From positions 418,501-482,500 of the forward strand of contig OZ014420.1 of assembly GCA_963965975.1 (NCBI GenBank): DNA of 64,000 nucleotides. Direction: 5' to 3'. How positions within the stretch are numbered: position 1 is the stretch's first letter; every line of letters starts with the position of its first letter. The notes below the pieces were generated by a model. That model saw nothing but the letters and a program-made list of their open reading frames with translations, searched no databases and was not told the origin of the DNA. Below are positions 1 through 15,729 of the stretch, one piece after another. A program made the translations under genes and the position numbers. The DNA comes from Xestospongia bergquistia (Eukaryota; Porifera; Demospongiae; Haplosclerida; Petrosiidae).

Positions 1-315
1 GCCATTAATAACTCCAGGTAATATTAGTAATAAAATAAATATGAAAACTTACAAAAGGATACATCTTGAAAGCACTTGTAACTAGAACAGAGTCTATGGG
101 TAATTATCTAAACTTCAGATCCTGAGTCCAAAAATTTGGAACTCTAGTATTATTAAGAAGTGTCACATTCATTCCTGGTAGTCCCATTAGTCAAAGTACA
201 ATATTAAATTATTGACACTTGGTTGCCATAAATACTATTTATTTATGAATTTGTATAACTGGATAAATAATTATGATAGAATATTTGTTATATTACATCA
301 TAATTTATATACAGT

Positions 316-831
316 ATGATGCGTGTTCAACAAGAATATGACTTGCTCTGTCGGCAATATCATCAGCTAGAAAGTCAACTGTCTTCTTCATTACAAGAAG
401 TTTGTTATTTAAAACAACAACATTTAGATTCTCAAGAAGATTTGGCTCAGCTCCGAGCTACAGTAAGAGAGTACACAAACACAAATTCTTAATCTCAATG
501 AATATTTTCTTTACTATCCATCAAACCAAACATCAAAGATTATCATCCATTGCTAATACACACACACACACACGCACACACACACACGCACACATATATA
601 ATAATAATGTATAGAACTGATATAATGTATATGTCTTAGCGGCTCATTGATAATAATTTCCTGTGATCTAATGACAACACTAACAGTAAATTCCCAGAAA
701 ACAAACTTTTATGACGATACATCCTCTTTATAGTTGACTATACCTCATCGAAAATCGAGCTCATTTAGTGTCCCTCGAACACCTACTCCAGAACCTGATA
801 ATGAAAGGGAAGAAAGTGCCCGAATTGTAAG

Positions 832-866
<35 letters not shown>

Positions 867-3800
867 CTCTCTCTCTCTTGTTACCATGATACTGTCTATT
901 GTATTCATCATCTCTTCCTTTTACCACCAGCTTCAAAAATACATTCGAGGGTGGTTGATTCGTCGCCGTTGGAAACATGTTGTCCATGCCTACATGAAGT
1001 CACCACATGCTGAACTAATGAGAAAGAGAAACCAGGTAAGAGTTAACATTGTGTGTAGAACTTAGTAGTAGTATGTAGGAGAGGACTTCCTCTCACATTG
1101 GCTAGCTATGATTCTTGAAAGAACTCTGATAGATGCTTTGTTTGGGTTGAAACATTTCTTGGTGGGTGCGTGTATTTATAATAATAGTGATGTCATATCA
1201 ATGTTTGTACAACTTCGATTATGTGTCCATTATTGTCTAATAGTCCACATCTTGTTGTCATTCTACTTATCCATCCATTCATCCATCCATCTATCCATTC
1301 ATCCATCCATCCATCCATCCATTCATCTATCCATCCATCCATCCATCTATCCATTCGTCCATTCTTAGCTTATTTGGAAATTTGTCGCATCAGAAGAAGA
1401 TTATGTTAGTCAGCTGACATTACTCAACAGTGAATTCCAACGTCAGTTTGAAATCGCTGCCTGTTCACACAAACCACCTTTATCAATGATACAATCTGTC
1501 GACATTTTTAGGAACTGGTCAGTTATGCACACACAAACACACACACCACAGAACAGTACTTCTTACTACATAATATTAGAAGTGTACAGTATATGTATTA
1601 AGAGAGATATTATAATATCGTGATATAGTTTACTCAAGGCATTAAAGGATTGTTTTTAAAACATATAGTTGTTTAAGAAATGTTTTTGTTTATTTAGTAA
1701 TGAACTGTTGCTTTTTCATCAACTATTTTTAAGAGGACTACACAATCGGATTGAAAAATGGCCTGTTGTTAATCTAGGTTAGATGGATGAATAGATGGAT
1801 GAACAGATGGATGAATGGATGGTTGCTCATACAACTGGAAAGAATAAGGGATTTCATTTACAGGAAATCCACAACAAACATGAGTAGAAGTTCCACTGGG
1901 ACTATCAAGAATTATGCATATATATATATACATGTACTCATGTTTCTGTGGATTTCTATTAATGTATCCTTTATATTTCCTCATAGTATAGTTTTATGGT
2001 TGATTACACATTTTATCAACCATGCAGAAACACTACAGTTAGTTACATTAATGGACACACACACATACTGAACAAATATTATTGTTTTTTACTCAATTAT
2101 AATTATAAAAATTCTTCTTGACCTTTGACCTTTAAGGTGATATTTTCAAGTTATTCATTCCCATGTTATCAGTTTACCATCAGTATGTGGGTAACCACAC
2201 CCACTCTCTTGATGTAAGCTACATGTAGATCAAACATGTAATAATATATTCTCTTTAGGTACTCTTTGAGTTAAAACTTAGTCCTCATTTTAAAGAGTTC
2301 CTCAAAAGCGTCGAGGGAAGACCTATGTGTAATCAATGTAAACTTGAAGATCTTCTAATTCTGCCACTAAAAGGAGTAAGGAACTAGTTATTAAGTGTTA
2401 ATTAATTAATTTTTTTAGATTTCCAGATACATTTTAGATTTACAAGAACTCAAAGCACACACACCTGTCGAACATGTTGACTATCCTGCACTCTCAGATA
2501 TGGTAGCTGAGTTGGAGATTATTCAAAAGGTGTTATATTTTTATTTCTCTATCTTCATCATTCCATCTTTCTCTCTGTGTCTATAACACAGACTGTTACT
2601 GATGAAGTATCTCTTTCTGAAAATATTCGACAAGTTTTGAAAGTAGAATCAAAAATTGAAGGAGGTTGTGAAGTATTGTTAGATAAAGAGCAAGCACTAG
2701 TTAGAAAAGGTACAATCGACTCCTCTGTCATTTTTGAAACATCTTTTTCTCTCTCCTTTCATCTCCTTAGGTTTTCTCTCACTCTATCGTCAGGAAGACA
2801 AAGACAAAGGACTTTCTTTCACTAGAAAGACAAGACGTCGTCATAACTATTGTTTTCTTTTTTCAAAACATCTCATAATTACTCAACGAGTGGAAAAGAA
2901 AGGAGAAGAAGGATACAAACTTGTCAAAGAATTTGGTATACTACCTTTAGCTAAATGTCGTATCCATGAGCATCCCCATCCTGATTGTGCAGGTAAGTTT
3001 GTGTCAACATAATATTTTGAAAGAAACTGGTTATGCAAACTACAAAATGTTGGGAGCATCTTATATTATAGCTTTGTATATCATCTGTAGCATAAAGTGA
3101 AGCTTTTGTACCATTTGGGACTTTCTTTAATAAATTTTATAAGTAATCTCTATAGTAGACAGTTCATATCTTATAAATAGGTGTTAAGTTGTAGCTAAAA
3201 TTCTATTTTTAGAATTAAGATGATGTCATGTTCTATTATAGAGCTTCGTTTTTTGGGATTTACTGTTGATTATGAACACAGTGACGACAAACATACTGTA
3301 ATATTAATAGCAATGGGTGTGGCTGAGAAAGCACAATGGATTGCTGATATAGCACAGGTAAATATCCATTTTATTAATAGTATCAAATATCTATGATGTA
3401 ATAGTAAAATTGTATATTTAGTAACACCATAAGATATCTGTTTTGGGATTATAAGTATAATAGAAATAGTCCCATTACAAAAAATAACCTAACAACTGCT
3501 ATAGTATTGTAGAATGTGTTTATGTCAAATGTGCACTTTTTATGGTCTTCTATTTGTCGTTACAGTGTATTGAGAGTGAAAAACAGAATAAAATTTTGAG
3601 AAGTCAAAGGTATGAGTGTGTGAGAAAAAACTGACCACTTACTAACCACATTCTCTCTCTCTCTCTCTCTCTCTGGTCTTCTACCCTCTTTCACACGCAC
3701 ACACACAGTCTAGGAGAACCAGTTGAACTAAGTTCAAAGTTCATACGTTACAGTACATTCAAAAGTGGAAAAGAACAATTAGTAAGTAAAGAACATTAAA

Positions 3801-5869
3801 ATATTATATTATTTGTTACTCTTAACAGGTGAACTGTGGCAATCTAGATAGTTTACTTCAAAGATTAACTAAAGTGAGCTATTTTGGTCTGGATTTTCTC
3901 AACACTTTCCTGACAACATTTCCAATATTTACAACTGCCCATGTTGTGTTGGACTTTTTAATCAAAGTATGTGTATATTATGATGTAATTAAGGGACCCA
4001 CTGATTATAAGCCTCTGTGTAGAGTTATCATGAATATATTGAAATCAGAGGAAAGAAGGCCATTAGCTCAAAGTTACCAGAGGATTGTGTTAAAGAAGCT
4101 AGAAGTAAGAGAGTGTAAAATAGTTTATTATTTTATTTTATCATATTTTACCAGGTCATGCTTTGAGCCCTGATTCTGCTTCTAATCGTTCAACAATGCC
4201 AGGGGTTAAAATTAAATGTGCAACACCTACTAGGTCATATAGCAATAGCCAAAATACAACTGGTTTGGTGTCTGGGATATTTTTTGCTTTGAAACATTGG
4301 ATATGTAAACATTTCTATGTGAGTATAGATGATAGATGGAAAGTGTAGACAGACAGACAGACAGATGGATTTATCACTTTTCTATTTCACTGTGTTCTAT
4401 TTCTTATAGCATTTCAGGGAATGTAATGAATTAGATGTTAAATTACAAGAATTACTTGATATTGCTTGTAATGAAACTCAACTATCATGTGCTGAGAAAA
4501 GAGTCATTTTGGAAGTTTCTAGGTAAATCAATTCATCTGTCCATCCATTCATCCTCTCATCTCTACGTCCATTCATTCATCTGTCCATCCATTCATCTTC
4601 TCATCTCTACGTCCATTCATTCATCTGTCCATCTACTTTCAGGTTATACACAATGCAGAAAGCTTGTCATGTCTCTACATCACAATATCCTATTCTGCAG
4701 TACATCTCTACAAAAGAAGAAACAGTAAATAAAATAATTACTACTAATAGTTAAAAAGTTATTTCCTTCTTCCATTGTATAGCCTTCTTTTGACATTGTG
4801 TTGACATGGCAACCGAGACAAGTTGCTGAGCAACTGTGTTTAATTGACAGTGCCCTATTTTGTCAAATTGAAAATAAGTAAGTTTGTTATTATCACTAAT
4901 AACAGGGTTATCCTCTTCAAATTTAGTGAACTGCTCCGTCACATGAGACACAAAGGTGAAAATAAAGTAGAGGTTGCTCCTAACTTAGTTACTATGATTC
5001 AACATTTTAACAGAGTATGTGGACATGTTTTATTTATCTAAATGGTTACATAACATTAGATGTCTGTGTTTTGGATGTGGACTGTTGCTAAGCAACATAA
5101 TGAGATGAATCGATGTGCAGCTATAGAGTTTCTTATCTCATTGGGGATGGAGTGTTATCAACTCAATAACTTTATGAGTATGATGCAAGTATTGGGGGCA
5201 CTAGAACACAGCAGTGTCTTGAAATTTAACAGCTGCTTTGATTTGTTGTCAAAAACGGTGAGTTTCTATCTATCCATCCATTGATCCACCTGTCTATATA
5301 TCCATCTGTCCATCCATCTATTTGTCCGTTCAATTTATTTAGGCCAAGATGCATCATAAAATGCTACAAAAATTAGGCAGTATTGATGGACGTTATAAAG
5401 AACTCAAGGCAGCTGTTAGAAAGTAATTATTATACAATTGTATTGTGTGTATTATATTATGTCTCAGAGCTCAGCCACCATTGTTACCATATTTGGCATT
5501 GACAATGAATGATTTAATTTGTGTATCAGAGGGAGCTCCCACGTATCTTGAAGGAAACCTCATCAATTTTACTAAGATGAGAAGAGTATGTCCATTCATT
5601 TATCCATCCATCCATCCATTCATTCATCCATCCATTACAGTATACAAGAATTATACATAGCGTATTACAACATCAGAAAGATCCTTATGAATTTCCTATT
5701 ATACCTGAGGTAAATATCCTAAAAATTTATCACCATTACCATTTCACATTTTGTACAGATCTCTAAAATTCTACTAAGCACAGAATTACCTGGCGATGAG
5801 AGTGTCCTTTACGAGTATGTAGATCAGATAATTGATAAGCCATCACCTCCACCATATGCTAGCCCTTAA
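316..5869 (+). CDS. RASGRF: RASGRF-like guanine nucleotide exchange factor (IQ, DH, PH, REM, CDC25 domains)
   Basis: Multi-exon gene. Domains seen in order: a Gln-rich coiled coil (about 316-470); an IQ motif at about 931-985 ([14 protein letters not shown]), the calmodulin-binding type; a DH (RhoGEF) domain over about 1440-2720; a PH domain over about 2790-3600 ([12 protein letters not shown] is the typical strand); a RasGEF N-terminal REM exon (about 3829-3970); and a CDC25 RasGEF catalytic domain from about 4790, with [15 protein letters not shown] and [22 protein letters not shown] followed by [14 protein letters not shown]. This order matches RASGRF1/2, which activate Ras through CDC25 and Rac through DH under calcium control. 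The stop is at 5867. The vertebrate N-terminal PH1 domain is not visible; the ATG pair at 316/319 directly follows an AG, so the first exon may instead be internal and the gene may begin left of the window. Introns are 50-500 bp and carry CT and TCCA repeats. Confidence 0.85.
834..880. repeat. (CT)n microsatellite in a RASGRF intron
   Basis: Nearly uninterrupted CT dinucleotides with one CATT break, directly after the donor GTAAGA. Similar short CT tracts recur at about 3652-3674 in the same gene. Confidence 0.9.
1266..1364. repeat. (ATCC)n imperfect tetranucleotide repeat
   Basis: About 25 units of CATC/CATT tetranucleotides inside an intron. The same motif recurs in many introns here (4532-4640, 5265-5330, 5590-5635, 23015-23060, 54960-55040) and creates spurious Ser-Ile-His-Pro reading frames. 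Confidence 0.9.
4532..4640. repeat. 44-bp direct repeat, about 2.3 copies, in a RASGRF intron
   Basis: The block from CATCTGTCCATCCATTCATC to TCTACGTCCATTCATT occurs at 4534 and again at 4578 with one C/T difference, followed by a partial third copy. It lies between two CDC25-side exons. Confidence 0.85.
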
Positions 5870-6501
5870 TTAATTAATTAATTAAAATAATAATTTTTTT
5901 ACTTCATTATACATTATATAATTATGTACTATATATATGTGTGTGTGTGATTATGTCTGAAAAATTTATTTTTTTTAAAAACAATTTATAAATTGTTCAT
6001 TTTATGCTTGCCAAATTTCTAATTGCATCTTCCAACATATTTTACCATATAAGGTAATGGGTAGTGTTATCTTCAATACACCCAGCCAGTCATGACTTAA
6101 CAATATCTGACTATTATACCTCAAATCTAAAATAAATGTAGTTTGAAAGTGAGGACAACTTCCAAGACCATCTCATTGTTAGACAAGAGTTATCTTGTAA
6201 TGTATGCAATTATTGCTTCACTGGAGATCCTGTCAGATCTTGTTCATTACTAAGCAATAAAGTGGACTAATATTTTGATAATAATTATATTGATACTTCT
6301 TTTAACATAATTATAGAATGAAAATAATAACTGATCATTACAAAACATCCTATTAATATCATTTAAATAGAGTATGTATGAAAATGATATTTAATAGAAC
6401 TATTTAAATACTAACATTTCTTTTCTCATAATGTTATTTTCCCTAATCTCTGTAAGGTATCTCTCAAAATCTAATACAATAAACTCATCAATTAACAGGA
6501 A
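5870..6501. other. Convergent intergenic region between the RASGRF-like and MRPS27-like genes
   Basis: About 630 bp of AT-rich sequence between two stop codons, beginning with a TTAA/ATTA tract and a short GT run. It should hold both 3' UTRs. The small plus-strand frame at 6431-6646 is antisense to the last MRPS27-like exon and has no coding support. Confidence 0.7.
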
Positions 6502-8611
6502 TTATAAATATAACACAACCTTTATCTCAGCCTCTTTATGGTTCCCTGTCAAAGTGGTCTCCAGCAAGTCAATAACTCCAGTTGATACTCTAAGAGACGA
6601 ACCCTCGTCTTTGAGAGATTCCAAAAGAGATAGAGCAGATTCGTGATCACCAACTGATATCAGTCCTCTTATACGACAATTTAAATCAAACTAGAAGAAA
6701 TAAATGGGCATACTTGTTGAAAGAGCAGCTGACAAACCAGTTTGACCAGCCAGATTACTTAATCAATAACAATACCTTCTTATTAATGGGTGTGGTTTTA
6801 TTTAAGTGGCTCAGGACATCTTTAGCTCTCTCCAAATCTTCCTTTAAACAAAACAAACCTTTGACTCAATTAAATATCTTATTTACCTTCTCGAGACAAT
6901 ATTTGACAAGACCATGATATGCTCTTACGCCTTCTTTGTAACTAAGTGCTAAACACTTATCACAAAGGACTTGAGCTTCTTCGGTCATACCCTAGGAGGT
7001 CTGTAAATGTACCATATTGGATGTATTGGATCTCACTTGTAAGAGATGTCCAAATACAGCTAGTACATATGATAGACCATTTGGTTCTAATTCATCCATC
7101 AATAACTGTTGAAAGGTTTTAACAATTCCTGTAACAAATATCAGTACATATATATATGGGATACTGTAAAGATTCATACTCTCTATGTCAACTTTCAATT
7201 TCCAAAATGTTAATGTCCCAAAATGTCAACATCCCAAAAGGTTATTTAAGTTTAATTTTAATTGTAAGTGTTAAATTACAACAAGTGTGGTTTACTCATG
7301 ATACTTTAGTATCTGTTAACTTTATAAACTTATCATAGAAAAGAATAACTAATATTATTATAAAAATAACACTTTATAAATTAACCTTTTTGACCTTTTG
7401 GGATGTTGACATTTTGGGAGTTTACATTATGGACTGAACAAATAAATGTGTCCATTTGTTGACTGAATGCATCCATTAAAATTCTATTTTTAAAACATGC
7501 ATCCATTAAAGATGATGTAGAAACCTTTTCCATTTCTTTGTGAGAGAAAGGAATCCATTAGTACATTATATACTCTAACAGTTGGGAAGACACCATATTG
7601 TACCTGTAAATATAAACCAACATGAAGTCCACTCACCAAGCTAGAGCCTTACTTTACGACTTATAATATGGAGAGCTTTCTGAGGTTTATCAACACGTAC
7701 ACAAGCTCGAACAACTATTAAAGGCAAGCTAGATCGAGGTAAATTATAGCCTTTACGAAATCTGAGAGATAAAGAAATGTGTGACAATATTGTGGCAATG
7801 ATTTGGTGATAAAGTAGATGTGCTATTGATAATAACAGAGAGCTTACTCCAATAATGCATTCTCGGCTATTTCAAGATCTTCATTAGTATGTACATTATC
7901 AAAAATCTAAACAATAAAATAATCCAAAAAATAATATAATACAATTATTATGAGAGAACAAACACTAAATATATACATGTACATGTATATGTACATAATG
8001 GACATGTACACATGTACATGTACATAATGGACATGTACATGTATATGTACATAATGGACATGTATATGTATATACATAATGGACATGTACACATGTACAT
8101 GTATATGTACATAATGGACATGTTTGTATATATAATAGGTACCTTAATTAGAGAACTGGCTTTAGCATAACGACATTGTTGGAGATTACTGATAAGTAAT
8201 TGAGTATGAGCAGCTAATTACAAAGAATACATTATATACTTTATAAGATTATACTAAATAATACAAACATAAATCAATTAAGTTTTCTTGCTTTTCCTGT
8301 TGTGTTTTCCAAACAGTCACACCCCGGACAGCATTAGATAACAGTCCTCTGGTTGCTATGGAGATAAAGACACATCTCATTTTTGAAAAAACCCAATTTA
8401 TAATTAAATTACTGACAAAAGTTTGGTGAAAATGATCATAATCTGGGTTTATCTTTAATGATATTACTTACACAAATATATTTTGTAACTGTAAATAATA
8501 CTGAAGATATCCATACTTACGTATAAAAACCTGTTTATTCAAGAAAGAACTTTTGGTTCTAAAAATAGTCCTTAAACTAAAAGAAGCGGTTAAAGATAGA
8601 AATGCTTCCAT
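6502..8611 (-). CDS. MRPS27: Mitochondrial ribosomal protein S27-like pentatricopeptide/helical-repeat protein
   Basis: Exons read on the minus strand join into a helical-repeat protein. The start is at 8611 with a basic, Ser/Phe-rich N-terminus (MEAFLSLTASFSLRTIFRTK) of mitochondrial presequence type. Next come AAHTQLLISNLQQCRYAKA (about 8160-8225), FDNVHTNEDLEIAENALLE (about 7855-7915), PLIVVRACVRVDKPQKALHI (about 7660-7760) and VQYGVFPTVRVYNVLMDSF (about 7540-7600). The last two resemble the DKALYTLKNKVQYGIFP and NLLMD region of human MRPS27, a PPR-type mitoribosome small-subunit protein. The C-terminal exon ends at 6502 with EAEIKVVLYL. The related family PTCD2 is the main alternative. 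Exon borders in 6690-7640 are only approximate. Confidence 0.6.
7966..8122. repeat. Palindrome-rich ACATGTACAT tandem repeat
   Basis: About five copies of a 28-36 bp unit combining ATAATGGACATGTACA with TGTATATGTACAT, inside an MRPS27-like intron. ACATGT and GTACAT are self-complementary, so the tract can fold on either strand. Confidence 0.9.
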
Positions 8612-9639
8612 AGGAATGGAGTATATTATATATTCATGACAACTTTGATCAATCAATGGGTGGAGTTCAAATGAGCAAACTCTTGATTGATTTTATTTTA
8701 ATACAACTCAAACAAATCCATGCAGCAGTTTGTAGAATGTCCATATTCACACATCCCCTACAAAGAAGGTAAACTATTGATATGTTATTTAATTTTATTG
8801 ACAATGTCTTTTACTCCAATTTCAAATAGAATTTGATGAGTTATAGTCAACTCTGTTATTATGGTCTTTCCATAAGAACTTTTCTTCCCTATTGTCTAAA
8901 AGTCCTGTCAGTCTCGATCCTTAAAAACCAGCTGGGGTAGTTTTACATGAGACTTGCTTGGTTGGAGAGATAAATATGAGGTGTGAATGTAACTGTCAAC
9001 ACATCTCCAAGTAATGTACCAACGGCCATTTTGTTTTATTCCAATGAGCATCCAATACTCTTTATAGAGTAGTATTATAAATTAATAATAATATATTATA
9101 TATTAACTAACTGATATAGGACTTGTTGGTTTGATTAATAAATTACTTTAATACCATTTGTAGAAAATGTTAATATATTCAAATAACCTGGTCTATAAAT
9201 TAAACGATATTATTATAATCTTCCATCCATTCATCCTAAACACTTTTTAGCGATTTCTAACAGCACATGGTATAACTATCTGATAAGTGTACAGAAAGAT
9301 TACTAAAAAATGGCTGTCATTGTCAATTCACAGCTATTAGCCAGAAAAGGTTATCCAAATTTTTAACCCCTTCTTTTAAGTTTTATTGTATTCTCATAGA
9401 GGTTACACATTATGGATTGATACTGTTTAGGTAAGGATTATTTGTTGTAACATAAAAAAGAGACAATGATACTTTACATTAGTAATATGAAATTAACACA
9501 ATAAAACAAATGTTTTGACACAAGCAGACAATGAACTATACTATTTAGTGTCACACTCAGTATTATAGAATTGTGAAATGTCTACATAGAACTTAATGGA
9601 CAAAATAAATCTAAATTTATTAATTAAAAAAAAAAAACC
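8612..9639. other. Upstream region of the MRPS27-like gene, no clear gene
   Basis: AT-rich noncoding sequence. The only coding-like element is a possible two-exon micro-ORF starting at 8720 on the plus strand, treated as a finding. No RNA gene or recognised element was seen. Confidence 0.5.
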
Positions 9640-10110
9640 CTTGTGTGTTGCCCAAACGATTCCTACTCGCTCACCCACTCAGGCTTCCACTTAGGTTCCA
9701 GGATTCCCTGCTATTGCTAGCTGGGACCGCCACCTGGCTTGGTAACCCTCGTCTTCGCGAGGTAATCCTGGCTGGAGCGTCGCCCTAACTTAAAACCAGC
9801 CGTACGGGATTCCAGCTCTTAGGGAATGTCGCATTCAGGAACCGGGAACCACAAATACACCAGCCTCATCTCGTTTAAAGGGAGACTACCAGCCCTATCC
9901 TAGTCGGCCTTTCGGATACTCCGTAGAGTATGCTGGTAACCATCTCAGAGGTCTGATGCATTGCAGAACGCTGGCCCACAACACACTGGCACTCATGACT
10001 GTTTCAGTTTCTTTTTATATGTACGTCAGATTTTGTCTTCAGGCTCTTGTGGGGCGGCACCGTGTACGCTTATGAATCTCATTAACGGCAACTATGAAAC
10101 ATGAATATGG
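9640..10110. other. GC-rich anomalous block of unknown nature
   Basis: About 450 bp with clearly higher GC than its surroundings, directly after a 12-14 base A tract at about 9626-9638. It has no long open frame on either strand. Short hairpins are visible, such as ATACTC-CGTA-GAGTAT near 9916 and CTCG-TCTTCG-CGAG near 9750. It could be a fragment of a retroposon or a structured noncoding RNA. I do not recognise it, and comparison by eye with 5S rRNA did not match. Confidence 0.45.
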
Positions 10111-11150
10111 TTGCTAACATCGACGAACAAAACACTAAAGCTATACTTTTAATGGACAAGAATAAAACTAGTCCTACTTAAGCAAACTAGAACAACACTA
10201 CTAACTATAATAATTTTTATCATATTTTAATTTTATAGGGGTTTAAGAAATAAAAATCATTACTTGATTGACAGTGGTTGTTTCTATTGCCTACAGTTTA
10301 CATTTTCTATATGAAAAGTGCATATACATTTGAACCTTCATCTGATTGACAGAAAAGCATGAATGGATCTTGTTGAATCATTTTAGTATATTAACAGGAG
10401 TAACCTATGTTACTAGTGATTGATTGTACAAAATACAACTTTGTGCATACATTACTGTTACTGATATAGAACTATTAAATATATTGTTTTCTGTGAAGTG
10501 TATAATGAAGAGTTGTGTCTATTCTGATATTTCACTATCCCCACAAGTTTATAAATGGTGCTGCCTTTTAATGTAGTTTTCTGAATGCGATACAAATAAA
10601 CATACATACAGTGTTAATATACAGATATATGTGTTAGCTACATACATCTTATCTTATGTTTTATACCTGTACTTGAACAACTGGACACTCAGTTCTATTA
10701 AATATAACAATTGATGTCATAAATGTTATTTGTTACAATATGTTTGACTAACAATGTTAAATGATTCATGTGTATCTGTTTTCAATAATAAGCTCTGATA
10801 TTTATTGTATTTTTCTCTTTTACTTGATAGAGTTTGAACAAGAGATTTTGTTGCTGCACCACTGTTATACCTGTACATCCTGTATAAGTTTAGTAATACC
10901 TTCAGTAAGCATACTCCTGTGTGACATTGCATTAATTTGAATTTTTTTAACTTTAAAATATTATACCTGACTTTGTACATTCACAACATGCATGTTTGCT
11001 GGTTGATTACAGGAATTCTAAAAAAATAGGGTGGTTCATCAGACAGTGGAGGACACCACTAACATAGCAATTGCTAGTTGTGTTGGTGATACAAGGAGGC
11101 TGTAATATTATGTAAAACAGCATGGCTATAATTTTATTCCACGTATATAG
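10111..11150. other. AT-rich intergenic sequence
   Basis: No supported gene. A minus-strand frame at 10726-10980 (84 codons) lacks family resemblance and is probably chance. Confidence 0.5.
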
Positions 11151-11152
11151 TT

Positions 11153-11162
11153 TGCGCATGCG
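11153..11162. promoter_or_regulatory. NRF-1-like palindrome TGCGCATGCG upstream of the hydratase gene
   Basis: TGCGCATGCG lies about 30 bp upstream of the ATG at 11193. It matches the half-palindromic core bound by NRF-1/EWG-type factors in other animals. Confidence 0.5.
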
Positions 11163-11192
11163 TGGACCAGTATTGAACAAAAGGATAAGCTA

Positions 11193-14013
<2,821 letters not shown>

Positions 14014-14086
14014 AAAGAATGTTTATGATTATTATCATTATTAGTTTTATTAATAATATTATTATAACGTCTCATTAAGATTGTTA

Positions 14087-15416
14087 TCACTCCATTTTTG
14101 CTGCCTCAGCCCTTTCTTTTTCTTTCTTCTTGGCTTCTAACTCTTCTTGATATTTTTTGATGAGGACATCAACTTCATCTCCAGGTAAGACTCTAATAAT
14201 TGTCTTCTCTTCACCTTCCTCGCCTTCTCTTGTCAATGTGGCCAGTTCAACTGAAAAAGCAACAAAGAAAATATTAATACTTTTAATTTTAATTAATAAA
14301 AATTCAAATATTCCTCCTTCAGTATTAAAAACCTATTAATCATTAATCCAACTCTCTATCAGGGTTTTATTTAGAAAAATGGACAAGGATGGGCAAAATA
14401 ATACTTAGAGAAAATTCAAATGCCCCCTCCTGCCCCCCTAAATGAAACCCTGTCTATGCATCCATTCATCAGTCCATCCATCTCTTCTATACGTTCATAT
14501 CTATTATTAATCCATCCATCTATAAAGACCTTTCTCAGAATTTAATTTAGTACTATCCAATGTTTTATGAAGTACTTTCACGGCTAAATCCAACGCATCT
14601 TTCAATGTTATGTCATCTTTATATTCTTGTTTTAACATTGATATGGCAGCTTGCTGATTATTACCAATACAAGTAGCCTTCCAGCCACCATAGTTCCCAC
14701 TAGGATCACTCTGATACAGCTGAAACTGATAGTGTGGATCCCACCCGATAAACAAAATAGATACACCAAACGGACGAAGTCCTGTGACATAAAGACAAAT
14801 AGACAATAAACAATGGAGATTCTACTGACCTCCATATTGAGTATATCGTTGTTTCAGATCACATATTTGCATAACCAGCTGCTCACATGGAATGCACTCT
14901 TGGTACACCAATTGATATCTAATTAAAAGTGGGTGTGGCAATGGGTTAGGTCAATATATGGTGACAAACCTTTGAGCTGTTTGTCGCAAGTAATTAGTGA
15001 GGACGTTAGCATCAGATGTGATCCCAGCCACACTGCATGCCATATTGCTAAGAGAAACAAGAATTTTAAGAGATGCTTTATTATAAATAGATTATTTTAA
15101 GTAATTACTAGGGTCTTACTCTTGAAGACGATATATTTTCTCTGAAAACACGACGTCGTCTAAAAGTTTATTTGTATTTTTTCTCTCTGCCGCTAATAAA
15201 ACTCCATCAGTTGCTAAAATACCCAGACATGTACCGGCATGACCAATAGCCTCCATGGCATACTCAACTTGATACAATCTTCCTGCAAGACATTGTATAG
15301 AAATGAAAGATAAGAAGTTTATTTACCTTCAGGAGAGAATATGGTAGTTTTTGTATCATATCTCCTAGCCTGTAAAATTAAAGAATAATTATTTTCTTAA
15401 TTTTTCAATTTACCAT
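14087..15416 (-). CDS. PSMA4: 20S proteasome subunit alpha type-4 (alpha3)
   Basis: About seven exons on the minus strand. Joined protein: [40 protein letters not shown] (proteasome alpha signature), [64 protein letters not shown], ending in a Lys/Glu-rich tail ([14 protein letters not shown]). It matches metazoan PSMA4 almost residue by residue in these blocks. It forms part of the outer ring of the 20S core. The ATG (15416-15414) is followed at once by a GTAAAT donor, so the first coding exon supplies only Met. It is divergently paired with the UBE2R gene; both act in the ubiquitin-proteasome pathway. Confidence 0.95.
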
Positions 15417-15729
15417 TTTGCTTGACTATCTACAACGTGCAGATTTATGAGTTAACAAAGGGTTAAAATTATAAAGGGGCTAGGCAAAGAGTTGTACTGT
15501 AGATTCCTTTTTAGTGAAGACAATCAATGGAGTACGAGTTTTAAGTGTACACTGAGTTATCCAATGAGATAGATACAACAGAGAACGGAAGATCAAAAGA
15601 TAGAGAGAAATAGCCTAGCAACTTCAGCTATTTTCAACGGAGGGATATCCAATAGATACGATAAACAGACGGGAGTACACTTACCAGTCTAAACACACAC
15701 ACGGAAGATCGAGGGAGGGAGAGAAGGGT
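15417..15729. promoter_or_regulatory. Bidirectional promoter region, PSMA4 / UBE2R
   Basis: 313 bp separate the two divergent ATGs and must contain both 5' UTRs and promoters. A purine-rich GGAAGATCGAGGGAGGGAGA run lies just upstream of the UBE2R ATG. No TATA box was seen. Confidence 0.6.

Noticed and set aside
9640..10110. Possible 5S rRNA or tRNA-derived sequence in the GC-rich block
   Set aside because: Comparison by eye with the 5S consensus and tRNA A/B boxes gave no convincing match.
10726..10980. 84-codon minus-strand frame
   Set aside because: Lys/Leu-rich with no homology recognised and no splice support; likely chance in AT-rich DNA.
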